From: Cyclina sinensis
Taxonomy: Eukaryota > Mollusca > Bivalvia > Venerida > Veneridae
Length of the DNA stretch: 64,000 nt
Direction of reading: 5' to 3'
NCBI GenBank assembly: GCA_012932295.1
Contig: JAAONU010000019.1
Span: 17,121,908 to 17,185,907 of the forward strand
Below are positions 46,330 to 57,289 of the stretch, piece after piece. Within the stretch, counting starts at the first letter, position 1. The number at the start of each line of letters is the position of its first letter. The position numbers were made by a program, and so were the translations under genes. Under the pieces are notes generated by a model. That model was not told the origin of the DNA. It made no database searches and saw only the letters and a program-made list of their open reading frames with translations.

Positions 46330-46930
46330 TTGATTATCGTATTATGGAAGAGTTAAGGGGTTTGAAAGATGAAATATGAATAAAAATAGTTAGCCTAAAA
46401 AGCCACCAAGATAGAATAGAAGTTAAATATCTGATTTAAGGAATGAGATTGCGCATTTACGTGATGTTTAATAAACAACAGGGTTTGATTAAGAATCTAT
46501 ATCTGAAAAAAAAGATTATATAGACAGCAGAGCAGATTTTAGACTTTATTGAACGTGAGTTAGTTCAGTAAGAATGTTTGGCCTTCCTGAGAGCTGATAC
46601 TGAATTTTTGAAATCTTAGAAAAACAGAAGTGGTAAAGGATGTATTAGAAATAGCCTATCCTACGAAAAGTTGGTCAAGTGATGATATAAAGTTTGTGAT
46701 ACAAATAGATAACAAGTCTAACAATAACTATCGTAATGTATTGGCTATTCTAAGATTTGATGATGATAAATTCAAAAGTTTTTAACGTCGTGATACGTTT
46801 TGATCAAAGGAGATTAGAGTCGGTGAAGATCTGACAAGACCTTAAAGAGAAACATGTTACTTCTATAAAGGAAAACTTCGAGTACTTGAAAAACCTAAAA
46901 TCAACAGGAATCTATTGATGGATACCAACA
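46330..46930 (+). mobile_element. Eroded non-LTR retrotransposon ORF1-like fragment
   Basis: Words in several frames recall L1-type ORF1 RNA-binding proteins: a Lys/Glu-rich coiled-coil-like start, MFGLPE, then VVKDVLEIA..., NVLAILRFDDDKFKSF and RVGEDLTR. Stops and shifts occur every 20-60 codons. Identity rests on motif order, so confidence is moderate. The endonuclease-like piece at 48652 probably belongs to the same element. Confidence 0.5.
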
Positions 46931-46939
46931 GAATCAAAT

Positions 46940-47690
46940 TAAACGTCTATATATGAAATACCAACAAACGATTATCTAAGAAACGTACCAATGCCTTGAA
47001 GTAATGTGATGAAAACTTACAAAAGAATATTGGCTGCTGTCCATTGAGAGTTTTCGTAACAAATTAAACTGACTCTGACGATATTTTTCCACTGTTAGAA
47101 ACTAAAATCATTGACACTGATAAGATTGCAAATTGTTTTCCTGATATGAATTATTTTTGTACCAGGTGTTGTATATGCAAAAACCGGTAGAGCAATTGCA
47201 CGAATTTTAGTTTTTGTTAAACGTTCTGTAAGACAATCTATAACCCGCATATCGACACGCTATAATTTTTCGTGTTATTATTAAGTTAGGAAATAGCATT
47301 ATTAAGTATAGAGAGATCTAATTATTGGGTTTGTTCACTCCTACCGTGTTGATCTCCATTTTATGATAGACGGCATTTGAAAGGAACAAGCCAATTTCGT
47401 TGCATTCATATCCCCAGCCGTATAATACAAATCACTAGAATTGGGCTGTTAAGTTCACACAGCTCTTTAACATTGGACTTTGAGTTACACTTCAATTTCG
47501 TATCTTTATCTATAATGGATCTATGCCCATAGAAATTGAGTTGTGCCAAGCAGAAATAGCTTTATGGTTAATGATATTCTTTGAGAGAAATGGTGTCAAA
47601 ATATTGAATTTCTCAAAAAGCAGTGGAACGAGAGCAGAATTTGGTCTAAACAAGTGAACAGTTAAGTTCGTATGCACTGCATGGCTCCTA
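46940..47690. other. Unassigned sequence between retrotransposon fragments
   Basis: No clear coding signature. It may be further eroded element sequence. The 62-codon minus frame at 47510-47698 is not recognised. Confidence 0.35.
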
Positions 47691-47699
47691 TATGACATC

Positions 47700-48650
47700 T
47701 ATGCTTCTATGAAGTTTAATTTTGATATCTCAAATACTTTCTGAGTTATGGTCCAAACAAAAAATGAGTATTAAAAATAACACAGTGAAATGCCGCTACA
47801 GGTATGAAGGGAAGACTTAAGTTCCTATACACTGCACTTTTACTCAATTAAATCTAACCACATACAAGTTTGAGGTTTATAACTTTAATAATTTGAGTTA
47901 TGTTCAAAATAAGAAGTATGATGGTTGGACAGACGAACAAACAACCGACAAACAATGCCAAAATTATATCCATCTTTTCCTCATGACTTATCTGTACTAT
48001 GAAGTTTCATCTTGATACCTTAAACACTTTTTGAATTATGTTGCAAATAAAATTAAGTAATAAAAATAACAAATGACAATAAATCAATAGTTATCAAGTG
48101 AAGAAATACAGTTATTATGTATTGCATGACTGGGACATTCCAATGATATGCACATCTCCTTTTGGTAGTAATAGTTCCCATACAGTTTCACTGAAATCAA
48201 GTAAGCAGTTGCCAAGAAATAGCGCGGAAACGAATGTTACTCTGATTACATACTAAATTACTTATCAAGGGCCATAACTCTGTGTTGAAGTGTCAAACCG
48301 GAACAAACCAAGGGTATGCACATCTTCTTTAGGTATTGATGGTTTCCATAAAGGTTCGTAGAAATTCAAAAAGAGGTTGCCAAGAAATAGCGCAGAATCG
48401 AGTGTAACTCTGTATACATACTTCATAACTAATCAAGGGCCATAACTCTGTATTGAAGGGTCAAACAGGGACATGCCAAGGACGTGCACATCTCCATTTT
48501 GTATTTAAAGTTCCCACAAGGTTTCATTGAAATCCAGTCTGTAGTTGCCAAGAAATAGCGCAGAAACAAAATTCGGACGGAAAGACGGACGGACGAACAA
48601 CGCCAAAACTATATCCCCCTCCCGATTACATCGGCGGGACGGGGGATAAT
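47700..48650 (+). repeat. Repeat with ~168-bp units and hairpin end, inserted in the retrotransposon
   Basis: The phrase GCCAAGAAATAGCGC recurs at 48211, 48379 and 48547, a period of 168 bp, together with CAAGGGCCATAACTCTGT. A GACGGACG run is followed by a hairpin at 48612-48648 (TATCCCCCTCCCGAT..., ...CGGGACGGGGGATA). This is the same layout, tandem units, GACG run and hairpin, as at 21564 and 22619, with different sequence. Retrotransposon coding resumes 3 bases later. Confidence 0.65.
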
Positions 48651-48651
48651 T

Positions 48652-49085
48652 AAAATATTAGAAGATGCTATTTTACAGCTAAACATTACCACTTACACAG
48701 ATTTCTTGCTGACTGGCGATTTTAACGCACTTACAGCCGATAGAGATGACTGTATGTATATGTCACATAGTCTAATGAATTGGAAACAGTTCGTGATATA
48801 TCTGAATATGATACTACTTTAATAAGGCTTTCTCATGCTAAAATGATTAATTCCCTTTGTATAAAATCGCTAGAAAGTTTAAAGGCGTATATTTTACATA
48901 TTCCAAATGGACATTTGATTAACATGATTAAGGATACAGGAAACGGGTCTTTTACGTATACAAGTCATACAGGGTGTAGCGTAACGTATTATATATTATA
49001 CTCCGATAGAGTTTTAGATTCTTAAAGTAATTTCGTATAGAATCTTGAACTGAATGTTTCATCTTCCATTGAGTTTTCAGTTAGA
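48652..49085 (+). mobile_element. Non-LTR retrotransposon endonuclease fragment
   Basis: A frame begins KILEDAILQLNITTYTDF and LLTGDFNALTADRDD, the GDFNA box of apurinic-type endonucleases. After a frameshift, IPNGHLINMIKDTGNGSFTY and TSHTGCSVTYYILYSDRVLD match the following block (usually ...G.FTY....G.SVIDY.L). The catalytic Asp of the SVIDY box is replaced here by Tyr. No reverse transcriptase follows. Dead. Confidence 0.65.
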
Positions 49086-49089
49086 CTGT

Positions 49090-50215
49090 TGATTACAGGT
49101 ACTGGTATGTACATTAACAGAAAATCAACTACAGATGTTTAAGGAAAATTACTGTATCAAATACAGAAGGATGTCGTGAAAATATTTCAGGTATATCAAC
49201 GCCAAGTTTCATTTACAAGTTTCTGAAGGAAAAGACAGATTCCTCTACTAGTTTGACTCATATTGTTAACTATTTCAATGATATATTATATTCTATTCTT
49301 ACTCAATTATTCATAAATTTAATGTTTTAATGACTTGTGCTTCAAAAATTGAAATTGTTATTCACAATTTAGCAAAATATACGTATGTTGCATCTAAACA
49401 AAGTAGTGAAATTCTAAAACTCTTAATACCAATAAATTTGTATCGCCTTATGTATGTTAAAGTATAATTTAGCAATTATGTCAGAAATTTGTGTTATTGT
49501 TCCAAACTATATAGTAAAATGTTGTAATGTTTAATGCAAATATATAACTACACAAAGGTGTCCTGTTATGCACATTTTAGCGTTTGAACTAGACCCACTT
49601 GGAAATTTGACGAACAATAATTGAAGTTAAAAAGAAGTAACAAGTAAGAAGAAAGTTCATCCCTTTACAATAAAATAGGTTAAACATAACAAACAAACCA
49701 GTGGAATCTTATTTGTGTGTTCTTTATACACATATCTAAGCAAATAAGTGTATGTTAACGTGAGAAACGAATATGCTCTTTGAGAACAGAAATGCTATCG
49801 ATTTACAATTTTGTTTCAAAACATGAATATCTGTTCTATTCATATCAATTTGAAAAGGGATCATCGACTATTTCATTCATCGAACTATAGTGTTTTTCTT
49901 TTTAGATATATTGGGTTAGAGAATCCATAAACGTTACAACCTTTGCTATCTTAGAATATATTGTGCAGTTATTAAATTGAATCTATTGGCGGAAACGGTT
50001 GCAAAAGCATATTTTGTCTTAAAAAGTCAATTAAAATTATCTTGTTTAATACTTTTTTCAGGTCCACGAAGGAGATCATAAAGTTTTGAACAGCCCATCT
50101 GTCACTCGGAAGCCAGTCATTTACATTGCCCATAACTACAGTATTAGCAGCTGGATTTTTTTCTAAGTTGGGGACAATACCCCTTTGAACAAGACTTTCT
50201 CACTGATATGTATCT
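49090..50215. other. Intergenic AT-rich DNA
   Basis: No recognised gene or repeat terminus. Confidence 0.4.
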
Positions 50216-50219
50216 ATTT

Positions 50220-50510
50220 GACCTTTAGGACATCTCTTAAATGACATAGTTTTATCATTGGCCCTTAAATGTACATGGCCTTTTACAATTATGTTCATGT
50301 TGCACACTACAACCCTTTTGGTGATACCTTCAAAATGTCATCTACCTTTTAACATTGACTCTTAATGATCTTTACTTTGGTCATATTGTCAAGAAAAAAC
50401 AAAAACATCACTTTTTGAAGGATCTATAATAAATCTTCATTTGGTCCTCAGCACAAAGGTCAAACATCATTTCGGGGGCATTATCATCTTTCACCATGGT
50501 ACAATCAATG
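50220..50510 (+). repeat. Dispersed repeat shared with 31690-31960
   Basis: GAAGGATCTATAATAAATC, TTCATTTGGTCCTCAGC, CATCATTTCGGGGGCATT and ATCATCTTTCA match the other copy in order. Confidence 0.6.
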
Positions 50511-50920
50511 TACAGCGCTATATCGGCGATATACTAAATTTCCATAAAGAGTTGTATCCAGGGAGTGGGCAACTAGTTCAATTTGAATTCCTACATCCCG
50601 GTAATTGATTATTTGGGCAGGGATGGGATGGGGCTTACTGACTGGCCGGCGAGGTCTCTGGACCTTTATTCAAGCTAGCAATTTCAGACGCTTTAATCAC
50701 ATTCGAGAGATAAAAACAACTTGAAAAAAACTTATTCCCAAATGTCTTCACATCAAATCATAAAACATATAATAAATTTACATGTTCATTTCTACAAGAT
50801 AATGCATCTAAACCTAGATTAGGGTAATGATAACGAACCTTAATCAGTATAAAATTACATTTACAACTAAATATCTTCAAAAGTATTTCTAAGATATAAA
50901 TGATCACTCTGGTGTTTCAG

Positions 50921-51050
50921 GTCTTGATGAAGCAAACGATTTTGGAAAAGAAAATGGACCTCTAGCAGAAATTGCAGAATCTCCTTTTATCGTTGCAGGG
51001 AACATTCTGTCTGGTCAAAGAGAGTAGGAGGTGCAATTATCAGGAAAAAA
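50921..51050 (+). pseudogene. Orphan second exon of the glycine-zipper gene (copy 4)
   Basis: An acceptor GGTGTTTCAG precedes a frame reading LDEANDFGKENGPLAEIAES and PFIVAGNILSG, clearly the second exon of the family. A deletion of about 13 bp (the PFKG region of copy 1) shifts the frame to QRE and a TAG at 51025. Homology continues to about 51050 in another frame. Two glycine-zipper positions are altered (A58-A59 region to A-E, G56 to E). No first exon was found in the preceding 10 kb. It could still be spliced to a distant exon, giving a shortened protein lacking the basic tail, but a pseudogene is more likely. Confidence 0.8.
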
Positions 51051-51059
51051 ATGAACTTC

Positions 51060-51950
51060 TCGTTTTACATTTGGATTGTGTGAGTCAAGTTTCTTTCAAT
51101 TCTGCTTATTTCAATTTTCCTTATTTTCAGAGACGCTGTACATTCGCACAGTGAATTTCTTTCCAAATCTAGGACGCATTTTCTTTATTCAGTTTGAAAA
51201 AAAAACGTTCTACAAAACTTTGCTGTCAGACATTAAATTCTAATCGTCATAGGAGAACGGAAAATTCATATATTTATTTGAAATAATGCTTTTTTCAAGT
51301 TTGTCTAAACATGTCTACAACTATTTTTTCAAATAGAAACACAGCTGTCTTTTCTTTTGAAGTGCGTGACATGAAACTTTGCATGAACTTAACGACACTG
51401 TTAAGCTTGAATAGTTATACAAACCTTAAACTGCTGGTTTCTTTTGCTGGTCTTTTCAAATTATATGTTAGTCTACTGTGTGCTTGATTACTTAAACTGT
51501 AAATTGACAGAAGTTATATTGAAAACTATGACAGAGATACAACAGGAGATTATTATACTTGCGATTAACTTATGATTTGGAGTCTTACATAAAATCTTAC
51601 ATATATGAATACATGCTTGTAAAAACTACACATAAGTATATTTTTACAGTCTTCTGTAGAAACAATGGTTTATATCCTTTTTTAAGAATTATATTTACAG
51701 TCAGCGAGCTTCTTTTAAATAATGTTATGCACAGTTAAGACAGATGGACAAAGTTTAACGCTCTCACATTTAGATATGTTTAATACTCCTTAATAAATTT
51801 TCATCGACTGTCAAAAGATATTAAGATGGGTAATGTAACGGCCAAAGAAATACAATTATATCTATTAATTGTTTTCAATTATTCAAGTACTATTACTCAC
51901 CAGGATAAAATGCTTCGTGAGTGTCTTCTAATTTCCCTTCGCATTATACA
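51060..51950. other. 3' side of the orphan exon, AT-rich
   Basis: No minisatellite is present here, unlike copies 1 and 2. Nothing else is recognised. Confidence 0.4.
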
Positions 51951-51979
51951 GTATTAAGGCAGTAGCGGATAGCTAAGGA

Positions 51980-53160
51980 GATGTTCGCTTCAATATGAAA
52001 ACCTACCAATACTTTTAAACAAACAAAACTGTGCTCATAAAACCTGGTTACTTTTAGCATTTCTGAGAATTTTCTGACTTAAGTATAAGTTAATCATGCC
52101 TTTTTGCATTGATTTAGTCAGTAGCGGATAGCTTTGGTGCGTATTTGACAGGTAGATTAAGGCCATTGGAGGGGGTTCTCAAAACATCCTAACTTGTGTA
52201 TTTAATAGTACATGTGTAAGAAACATGTTCAGAGGTTCTTCAAATAAAAACTAGAGCTATCGCTGAATTTGATTCATACCCCCACCAGTGCTTAGACTGA
52301 ATCTGGGTGCATGGGTGGAAGGAAAATAAGTGTTAGGGAAGAATGTTACTAAAATCATATTTATGATACTGATGACAAAATGTAACTCTAAGTTAACTTG
52401 ATAAACCAGTTTGTCCAAGACCAAAGAAAAAATAGCATTGTACAGTATCAAAAGCGTTTTATATATAAAAATTAACTTTGATTGTGCCCGTATACCAAAA
52501 CAAAACAATACAAATACAGAAATATAAAATAAACCAATACTAACCATCAAAAATTCCACCTTTCTTCAAGTATTCCTTCCCTGTGCTGCACGATATTCAT
52601 AAAATAATTCAACTAAATGTCCCTTCAGAGTCAATTGTAAGTAAAAAGGGGGCACATTTACATCAAAATGCAATTCAAATTTATAAAAACTTGCATTATG
52701 GAATTTGCTTATGCCTCTTCATATGTATTCTAATATTTAAGTTAAAATAAGTACTAGTCTCGGTGAAAAAGGAGCATTATAACTTGACACATATAGATTG
52801 CCTATCTTCTTTCATATATGTTTAAAGTTCCAAGATAATATGCATATTGCCTCCAGAGATATTCCTGAACAATGTAAATTTTAGGATATTTTCTACGTGA
52901 AAAAAGGGCTTAATTATGTCAAATTAAATATTAGAGTTATCCATCTTGGCATATGAAGCTGCACTGTGATAATGCATCAATATTTTAAATTCATATGTTT
53001 GGTTGGAGAATAAAAATGTTACATTCTGCTAGCTAACTTTAACAAAACAAAATCTATATCTGTGGTGACACGAGGAATGTTATTTCACTGCAGTAAAACA
53101 TACATAATAACAAAGCAGATGCTGTTAATGTTCAATATACCAGGTTTATTTCTATATAAA
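51980..53160. other. Left interior of the pogo-type element
   Basis: Mostly AT-rich without recognisable coding. The 100-codon minus frame at 52257-52559 is hydrophobic and low-complexity, with no family resemblance. Confidence 0.4.
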
Positions 53161-53382
53161 GCGAGACAACTCTTACCTTTTCTCCTTGGTGTATTTGAAT
53201 TTCGCGCCGTGAAATAGTTGTTTACCGCAACGACCTTCAAAGAGATCGGAAATACGTCACCACTTGCACAAATAGATCTTCACAAAGAAGAGTGATTGCC
53301 GAAGGTAAACAAATACCGATATCGATATGATATACTATGTACAAGGGATGGAAACGTAACCGAAAACGTCCAACTCACGAAC

Positions 53383-53670
53383 ATGTCCGACTCACGGTCA
53401 GTTTATTTTACTACAATTGATATAACATTCATCGTGTCCTCAAAACATTTGACTTTACAAAATAAAAACATCACGCCATTTTATGTGGCCACTGAATTCG
53501 ATCATGAGTCGGACATATCTAAATGCTTATTAAATCTTAAGTCGGACAGTGTCCGTCTCAATATCAATTCCTGGTACATTAAAAGAGCAGTGTCTGGAGA
53601 TATGTGTATGCAAATGAAGATCAACATAATTGGCACTGGCACCATATCGAGCATTATAAAATATTACTGA
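53383..53670 (+). CDS. Hypothetical 95-residue frame upstream of the HIRAN-like exon
   Basis: The first ATG at 53383 opens MSDSRSVYFTTIDITFIVSS and the frame closes at 53670. The frame is open further upstream to about 53296 without an ATG. A motif, GTCGGAC or GTCCGAC, occurs four times in both orientations across it, which may be a DNA-level repeat rather than coding. It lies inside the pogo-type element. No domain is recognised. It may be chance. Confidence 0.25.
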   Translation: MSDSRSVYFTTIDITFIVSSKHLTLQNKNITPFYVATEFDHESDISKCLLNLKSDSVRLNINSWYIKRAVSGDMCMQMKINIIGTGTISSIIKYY

Positions 53671-53908
53671 AATAGAATCAAATATTAGATCTAGATCTAT
53701 AATAGTGTTCTCTAGCTACAATAGCTCCCTGGATATATATTCTTTATCAAGTTATTTAAAATATAGATCTATCTCAGTACACAGATCTATAGCATTATCT
53801 TAAGGATTAATTTCATTTTGTTTGATTTCATTTGCCACTTCTGATTTTTTATACTATGTTCTTGTTTTGTTATCGTTATGCGCATCAACATAATACTGTC
53901 TCCTTCAG

Positions 53909-54262
53909 TGTGCAAATATTTTCCCATACATGATGAAGAACGTAATAATCAGCAACATGTATGCTGTTGGTATGCATCATCATTTGGGACAGCGAGTGAT
54001 GGAGATTGGGCCAGTGTTTTATTGCGCACATGAACCATTTAATCCACGTTATGCAAATGCAGTGGCGATCTACAGCGATCGGGAGCTGACACGGCGCGCA
54101 TGTTATTTGCAACAATCTGATGCAAAAAAAGTCAATGACTTTTTTGCCCACGACCTTGCTTTCTTAGGGCAAAATCTCATGCGGAGAAATTTAATAGATA
54201 TAAGGGTCCAATGCAAAAATGCAATTTGGATTAAAATATTTCTGAACTTGAGCCGTTGTTGA
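53909..54262 (+). CDS. HIRAN-domain-like exon
   Basis: An acceptor (CTCCTTCAG, ending 53908) opens a frame CANIFPYMMKN... that stays open to a stop at 54260. The ATG is at 53930. From the ATG, residues 9-76 resemble a HIRAN domain: an aromatic-Gly start (MYAVGMHHHLGQ), then CAHEPFNPRYANAVAIYSD, the characteristic 'EP.NP.d.NAIaVy' core, then RACYLQQSDAKKVNDFF in the place of 'vGYLp...A..l'. HIRAN domains bind DNA ends or act in DNA-repair and chromatin proteins such as HLTF. Here it is a lone small exon inside a transposon, about 240 bp before the transposase remnant. It could be a transposon passenger or an older host exon. Family call by motif only. Confidence 0.5.
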   Translation, partial: CANIFPYMMKNVIISNMYAVGMHHHLGQRVMEIGPVFYCAHEPFNPRYANAVAIYSDRELTRRACYLQQSDAKKVNDFFAHDLAFLGQNLMRRNLIDIRVQCKNAIWIKIFLNLSRC

Positions 54263-54497
54263 AGGAAAACAAAATCATGTTTACAATATTTTGAAACATT
54301 GTTAAAAAAGGAAAAAAAGGAGATACTATTATATGTGCATAAGCAAAACTTGTGACAACGTTTACCACTTGTTTGAAAAGTTTATACATGTATTTTGTTT
54401 TGTTGCTTTTATTACATAGCGTTAAAGATGAAATAAACATATCAAATTTGCAAAATATATTTTATTTTTATTTAAATTATCCTACCTGTTCTGCATT

Positions 54498-56215
54498 TCA
54501 GTGTCCAAAATATGGTCAGATTCTGATATGGCCAGTGCTGTATCGGCTGGTAGCTTCGGGAATGTCAATAAGAAAAGCCGCTGCAGAGTTTAACGTGCCT
54601 AAGTCCAGCCTGTCTGACAGGGTCACTGGTAGGGTAAAACCAGGGAGCACTTGTGGTAAGAAGTCTAAGCTGCCCAGCGATGATGAGGTTGCGCTGTTGA
54701 ATGCTGCGACAACAGGGCAGACATGGGCAGTGGGTTTCACGAAGGGGACTTTTCTCCGGTATGTCTGCATATTTGCCGAGCACAAGGGAAAGCGTGGCGT
54801 GCCATCTGACATGTGGTAACGTTGCCTAAAAGCGAGGCACGCAGATTTTCCCTGAGAAGCCCAGAAGCCAATGGTACTAACCGACATGATGCGATGACCA
54901 GAAGTAGGCTGAACAGTTACCTCAGCGATCCGAAAGGTGCATTATGACACCTTAGACCTTCATCGTCACCCTGAGCGCATTTGGAACATGGACGAGACAG
55001 GGGTGCAGATGGTTTATTAACCTCACAAGGTTTTAGCGACAAAGGGAGCTAAGACGATCCACGGGAAGGCCAGTGTTTCCAGGGAAACGATTACTGTAAT
55101 TGCTTGTGGCAATGCAGCTGGTCAAGCCATCCCCCAATATTTCATCATGACAGGTAAAACTTCAAAAAAGCTTCATGGGCACGGCTTCGAATCGTGTACA
55201 GACCGCGCTTCACCATTGTATGGCGCCAAGTTTAGCGTGGGCGAATCTGGACTAGACAAAGGAAGGCATATGACACCTTTGGTTCATTTGCCATTTCTTG
55301 CCGAATATTGGCCCAGCTCGTCCCCAGCTGTTGATATTGGATGGACACGGTTCACCCAACAAAACGGATTTTATACGGATTGCCCTGTGAGTAGAACATC
55401 ATGCTAGGTGAGCAGCCAAGTAATTGGACACAGCCCTTTGACAGAGCCGTGTTCAAGTTTTTGAAAAACAGTTGAAACATGCATGTTGACAACTTTGTAA
55501 AAAACACTGGCATACCATTTGGGCACTCGAGTTTCCTGCGGGTTTGTGGAAAAGCCTGGTGACGGATAGAGTTACTCCTGATTCAGCACTTGATCACCTG
55601 GTCCAGTTGAAATAGGTGATACGGCAAGTGCCGACTACGTCATAGGAACACCGGTGCCTAGTTACAACATACTTGTCACTGATAATGCAAATCCTGATGC
55701 ATCATTTGCAACTGCTGAAATTGACGATGCGGCAAGTCCCGACCAAGTCATTGCAACACCGGTGCCTGGCAATGATTTTGCTGTTTTGAACAGTGTATTT
55801 AATATTACAGTCGAGCAGGAAGACGAAACAGATACCGTCATAGACTTACGTTTGCAAGTGTCATCAGAAGGCATAGTGACTTAGTTACCTCATGACAGCA
55901 TGGAAAGTGTCGACGACAAGACTGCTCTCGATGTTGTCGAATCTGCTATTTGTCCGGAAACTCTGTCAAAATATTTTGCTGAGTGGTAGCAAAGCAAATG
56001 AAACATTTTATGAAACCTGGCATATATACAAGACAAAATGTATGAAAAAAGTCGCCTCGCCCCAGGTTCTAGATCTAAATTTTCCATTACCTGTAAAAAC
56101 AGAAAAATCCAAGAAAAAGGGGGTAGATAAGAAACCCTACTTTGTCATATCAGCGGAGAAAATCTTTAAAAAGGAGCAAAAGAAGAAGAAAATAGCAGAA
56201 ACTCGTGCAAAATGA
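54498..56215 (+). pseudogene. Decayed pogo/Tigger-type transposase (psq HTH + DDE_1)
   Basis: It begins after a possible acceptor (GCATTTCAG, 54500). A Psq-type helix-turn-helix comes first (GMSIRKAAAEFNVPKSSLSD), then a CENP-B-like region, then DDE_1 blocks in shifting frames: HPERIWNMDETGVQMVY at about 54970, TVIACGNAAGQAIPQYF at about 55100, LLILDGHGSPNKTDF at about 55330, and WTQPFDRAVFKFLKN at about 55430. The basic Lys-rich tail (KTEKSKKKGVDKK...KKEQKKKK) spans 56097-56215. Stops and at least four frameshifts interrupt it. The order matches jerky/Tigger-type transposases. An in-frame internal duplication sits at 55614-55775. Confidence 0.85.
55614..55775 (+). repeat. Internal duplication in the transposase remnant
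   Basis: GCAAGTGCCGAC.A.GTCAT and GAACACCGGTGCCTAG (55622-55661) recur about 111 bp later as GCAAGTCCCGACCAAGTCAT and CAACACCGGTGCCTGG (55730-55770). The spacing is a multiple of three, so the encoded linker was once a repeated peptide. Confidence 0.65.
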
Positions 56216-56219
56216 ATTT

Positions 56220-57260
56220 AAAAAGATTGAAAGAGAGAGAAAGAAAGAAATTGAAATGTTGCAAAATTGCGTGAAAAACTTAAGCAGACCAAAAATATAC
56301 TAAGTTATATAGTTTTGAGAAAGAATAAACGGACCTAGTTAATTAACAAAAATGACGTAGTGCCTTTCTAATTCATGTAATGATGAAGCATGACTAATCA
56401 TAGGTTTACATGTGATTCTATGACAAGTACTGTTAGTTCCTGGCTTAAAAGTACTGTACGCTTTATAACTTCACGTTTCGGTGATTATACAATATGATGC
56501 ATAAAATATCAATTACAGTTTTCTTGGCTAGTATGTGTTACGTGTTTATCAACAAGAAACATGCTTTATAACCTTTTTTATATTAATTTAAATATACATT
56601 CCTTTGGTCGTGAATTTATTTTCAGCCATAGCAGATTGTGCTTAGTACTAACTGAACTATTACTTAGTACCTAACAGTTTTTACTGAGATCAGTGATTGG
56701 CATATTATATATATGATAAATAAGACAATCAACAGTACAATACATGAAATAGTTATGCTATAAAGCTATAATTATTATCCATTTCCTCATACAAATCTAC
56801 CTTTCATTCCACTTATGATAGCGTTTAATGTTGATCAAGTTTATTTTTAGTGTACCCATTCACTGTGTAAATATATGCACAATCTATTACTGACTAAAGC
56901 ACATGCTCCTTATCTTTGACTTTTTACAGTGATCTTATGTGGCTCATGAACAAATGTTTTTCTTAGTGATAGAAGGGTTATTTATACACATATTGACATA
57001 ACCATACCAATATTTTATAACCTTTATTTTATTATGCTGCTGATATGAAATATTTCGTTTAATTTTACTTTCATTTGCACATATAAACAGCCTGTCCGTA
57101 TAAATTTCCGGAAGTGTTGAGGTTTTTGTAAGAAAAGACTTCTCCTTGACTGTATAAATCATTACAAAATACATGACATGTCGCAAAGAAATCACTCTTC
57201 CTGGTGGTATAATTGTTTACTTTTCAAAACTTAATCGCTAACGGTATTGAGCAAAATAAA
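56220..57260. other. Right interior of the pogo-type element
   Basis: AT-rich with no recognised coding. An 83-codon minus frame (56944-57195) is featureless. Confidence 0.4.
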
Positions 57261-57289
57261 TAACAAGCTATCCGATACTCCCTTAAATC

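Larger units (their letters stand above)
51957..57283 (+). mobile_element. 5.3-kb pogo/Tigger-type element with terminal repeats
   Basis: The left end AGGCAGTAGCGGATAGCT (51957-51974) matches the inverse of the right end (57266-57283) at 16 of 18 bases. Each is flanked by TA (51955-51956 and 57284-57285), the Tc1/mariner/pogo target site. The word CAGTAGCGGATAGCT recurs as a subterminal direct copy at 52117-52131. Inside lies a decayed pogo-type transposase (54498-56215), in agreement with the TA site. An unrelated HIRAN-like exon (53909-54262) also falls inside. Because the outer site reads TTAA on both sides, a TTAA-type element cannot be excluded from the ends alone. Confidence 0.6.

Noticed and set aside
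53383..53670. Hypothetical frame as a confident gene with the HIRAN-like exon
   Set aside because: No splice sites clearly join them and the frame contains a recurring GTCGGAC/GTCCGAC word that may explain it at DNA level; it is kept only at low confidence.
54516..54887. Minus-strand frames of 123 and 72 codons
   Set aside because: They lie opposite the Psq/DDE_1 transposase remnant, whose motifs are on the plus strand.
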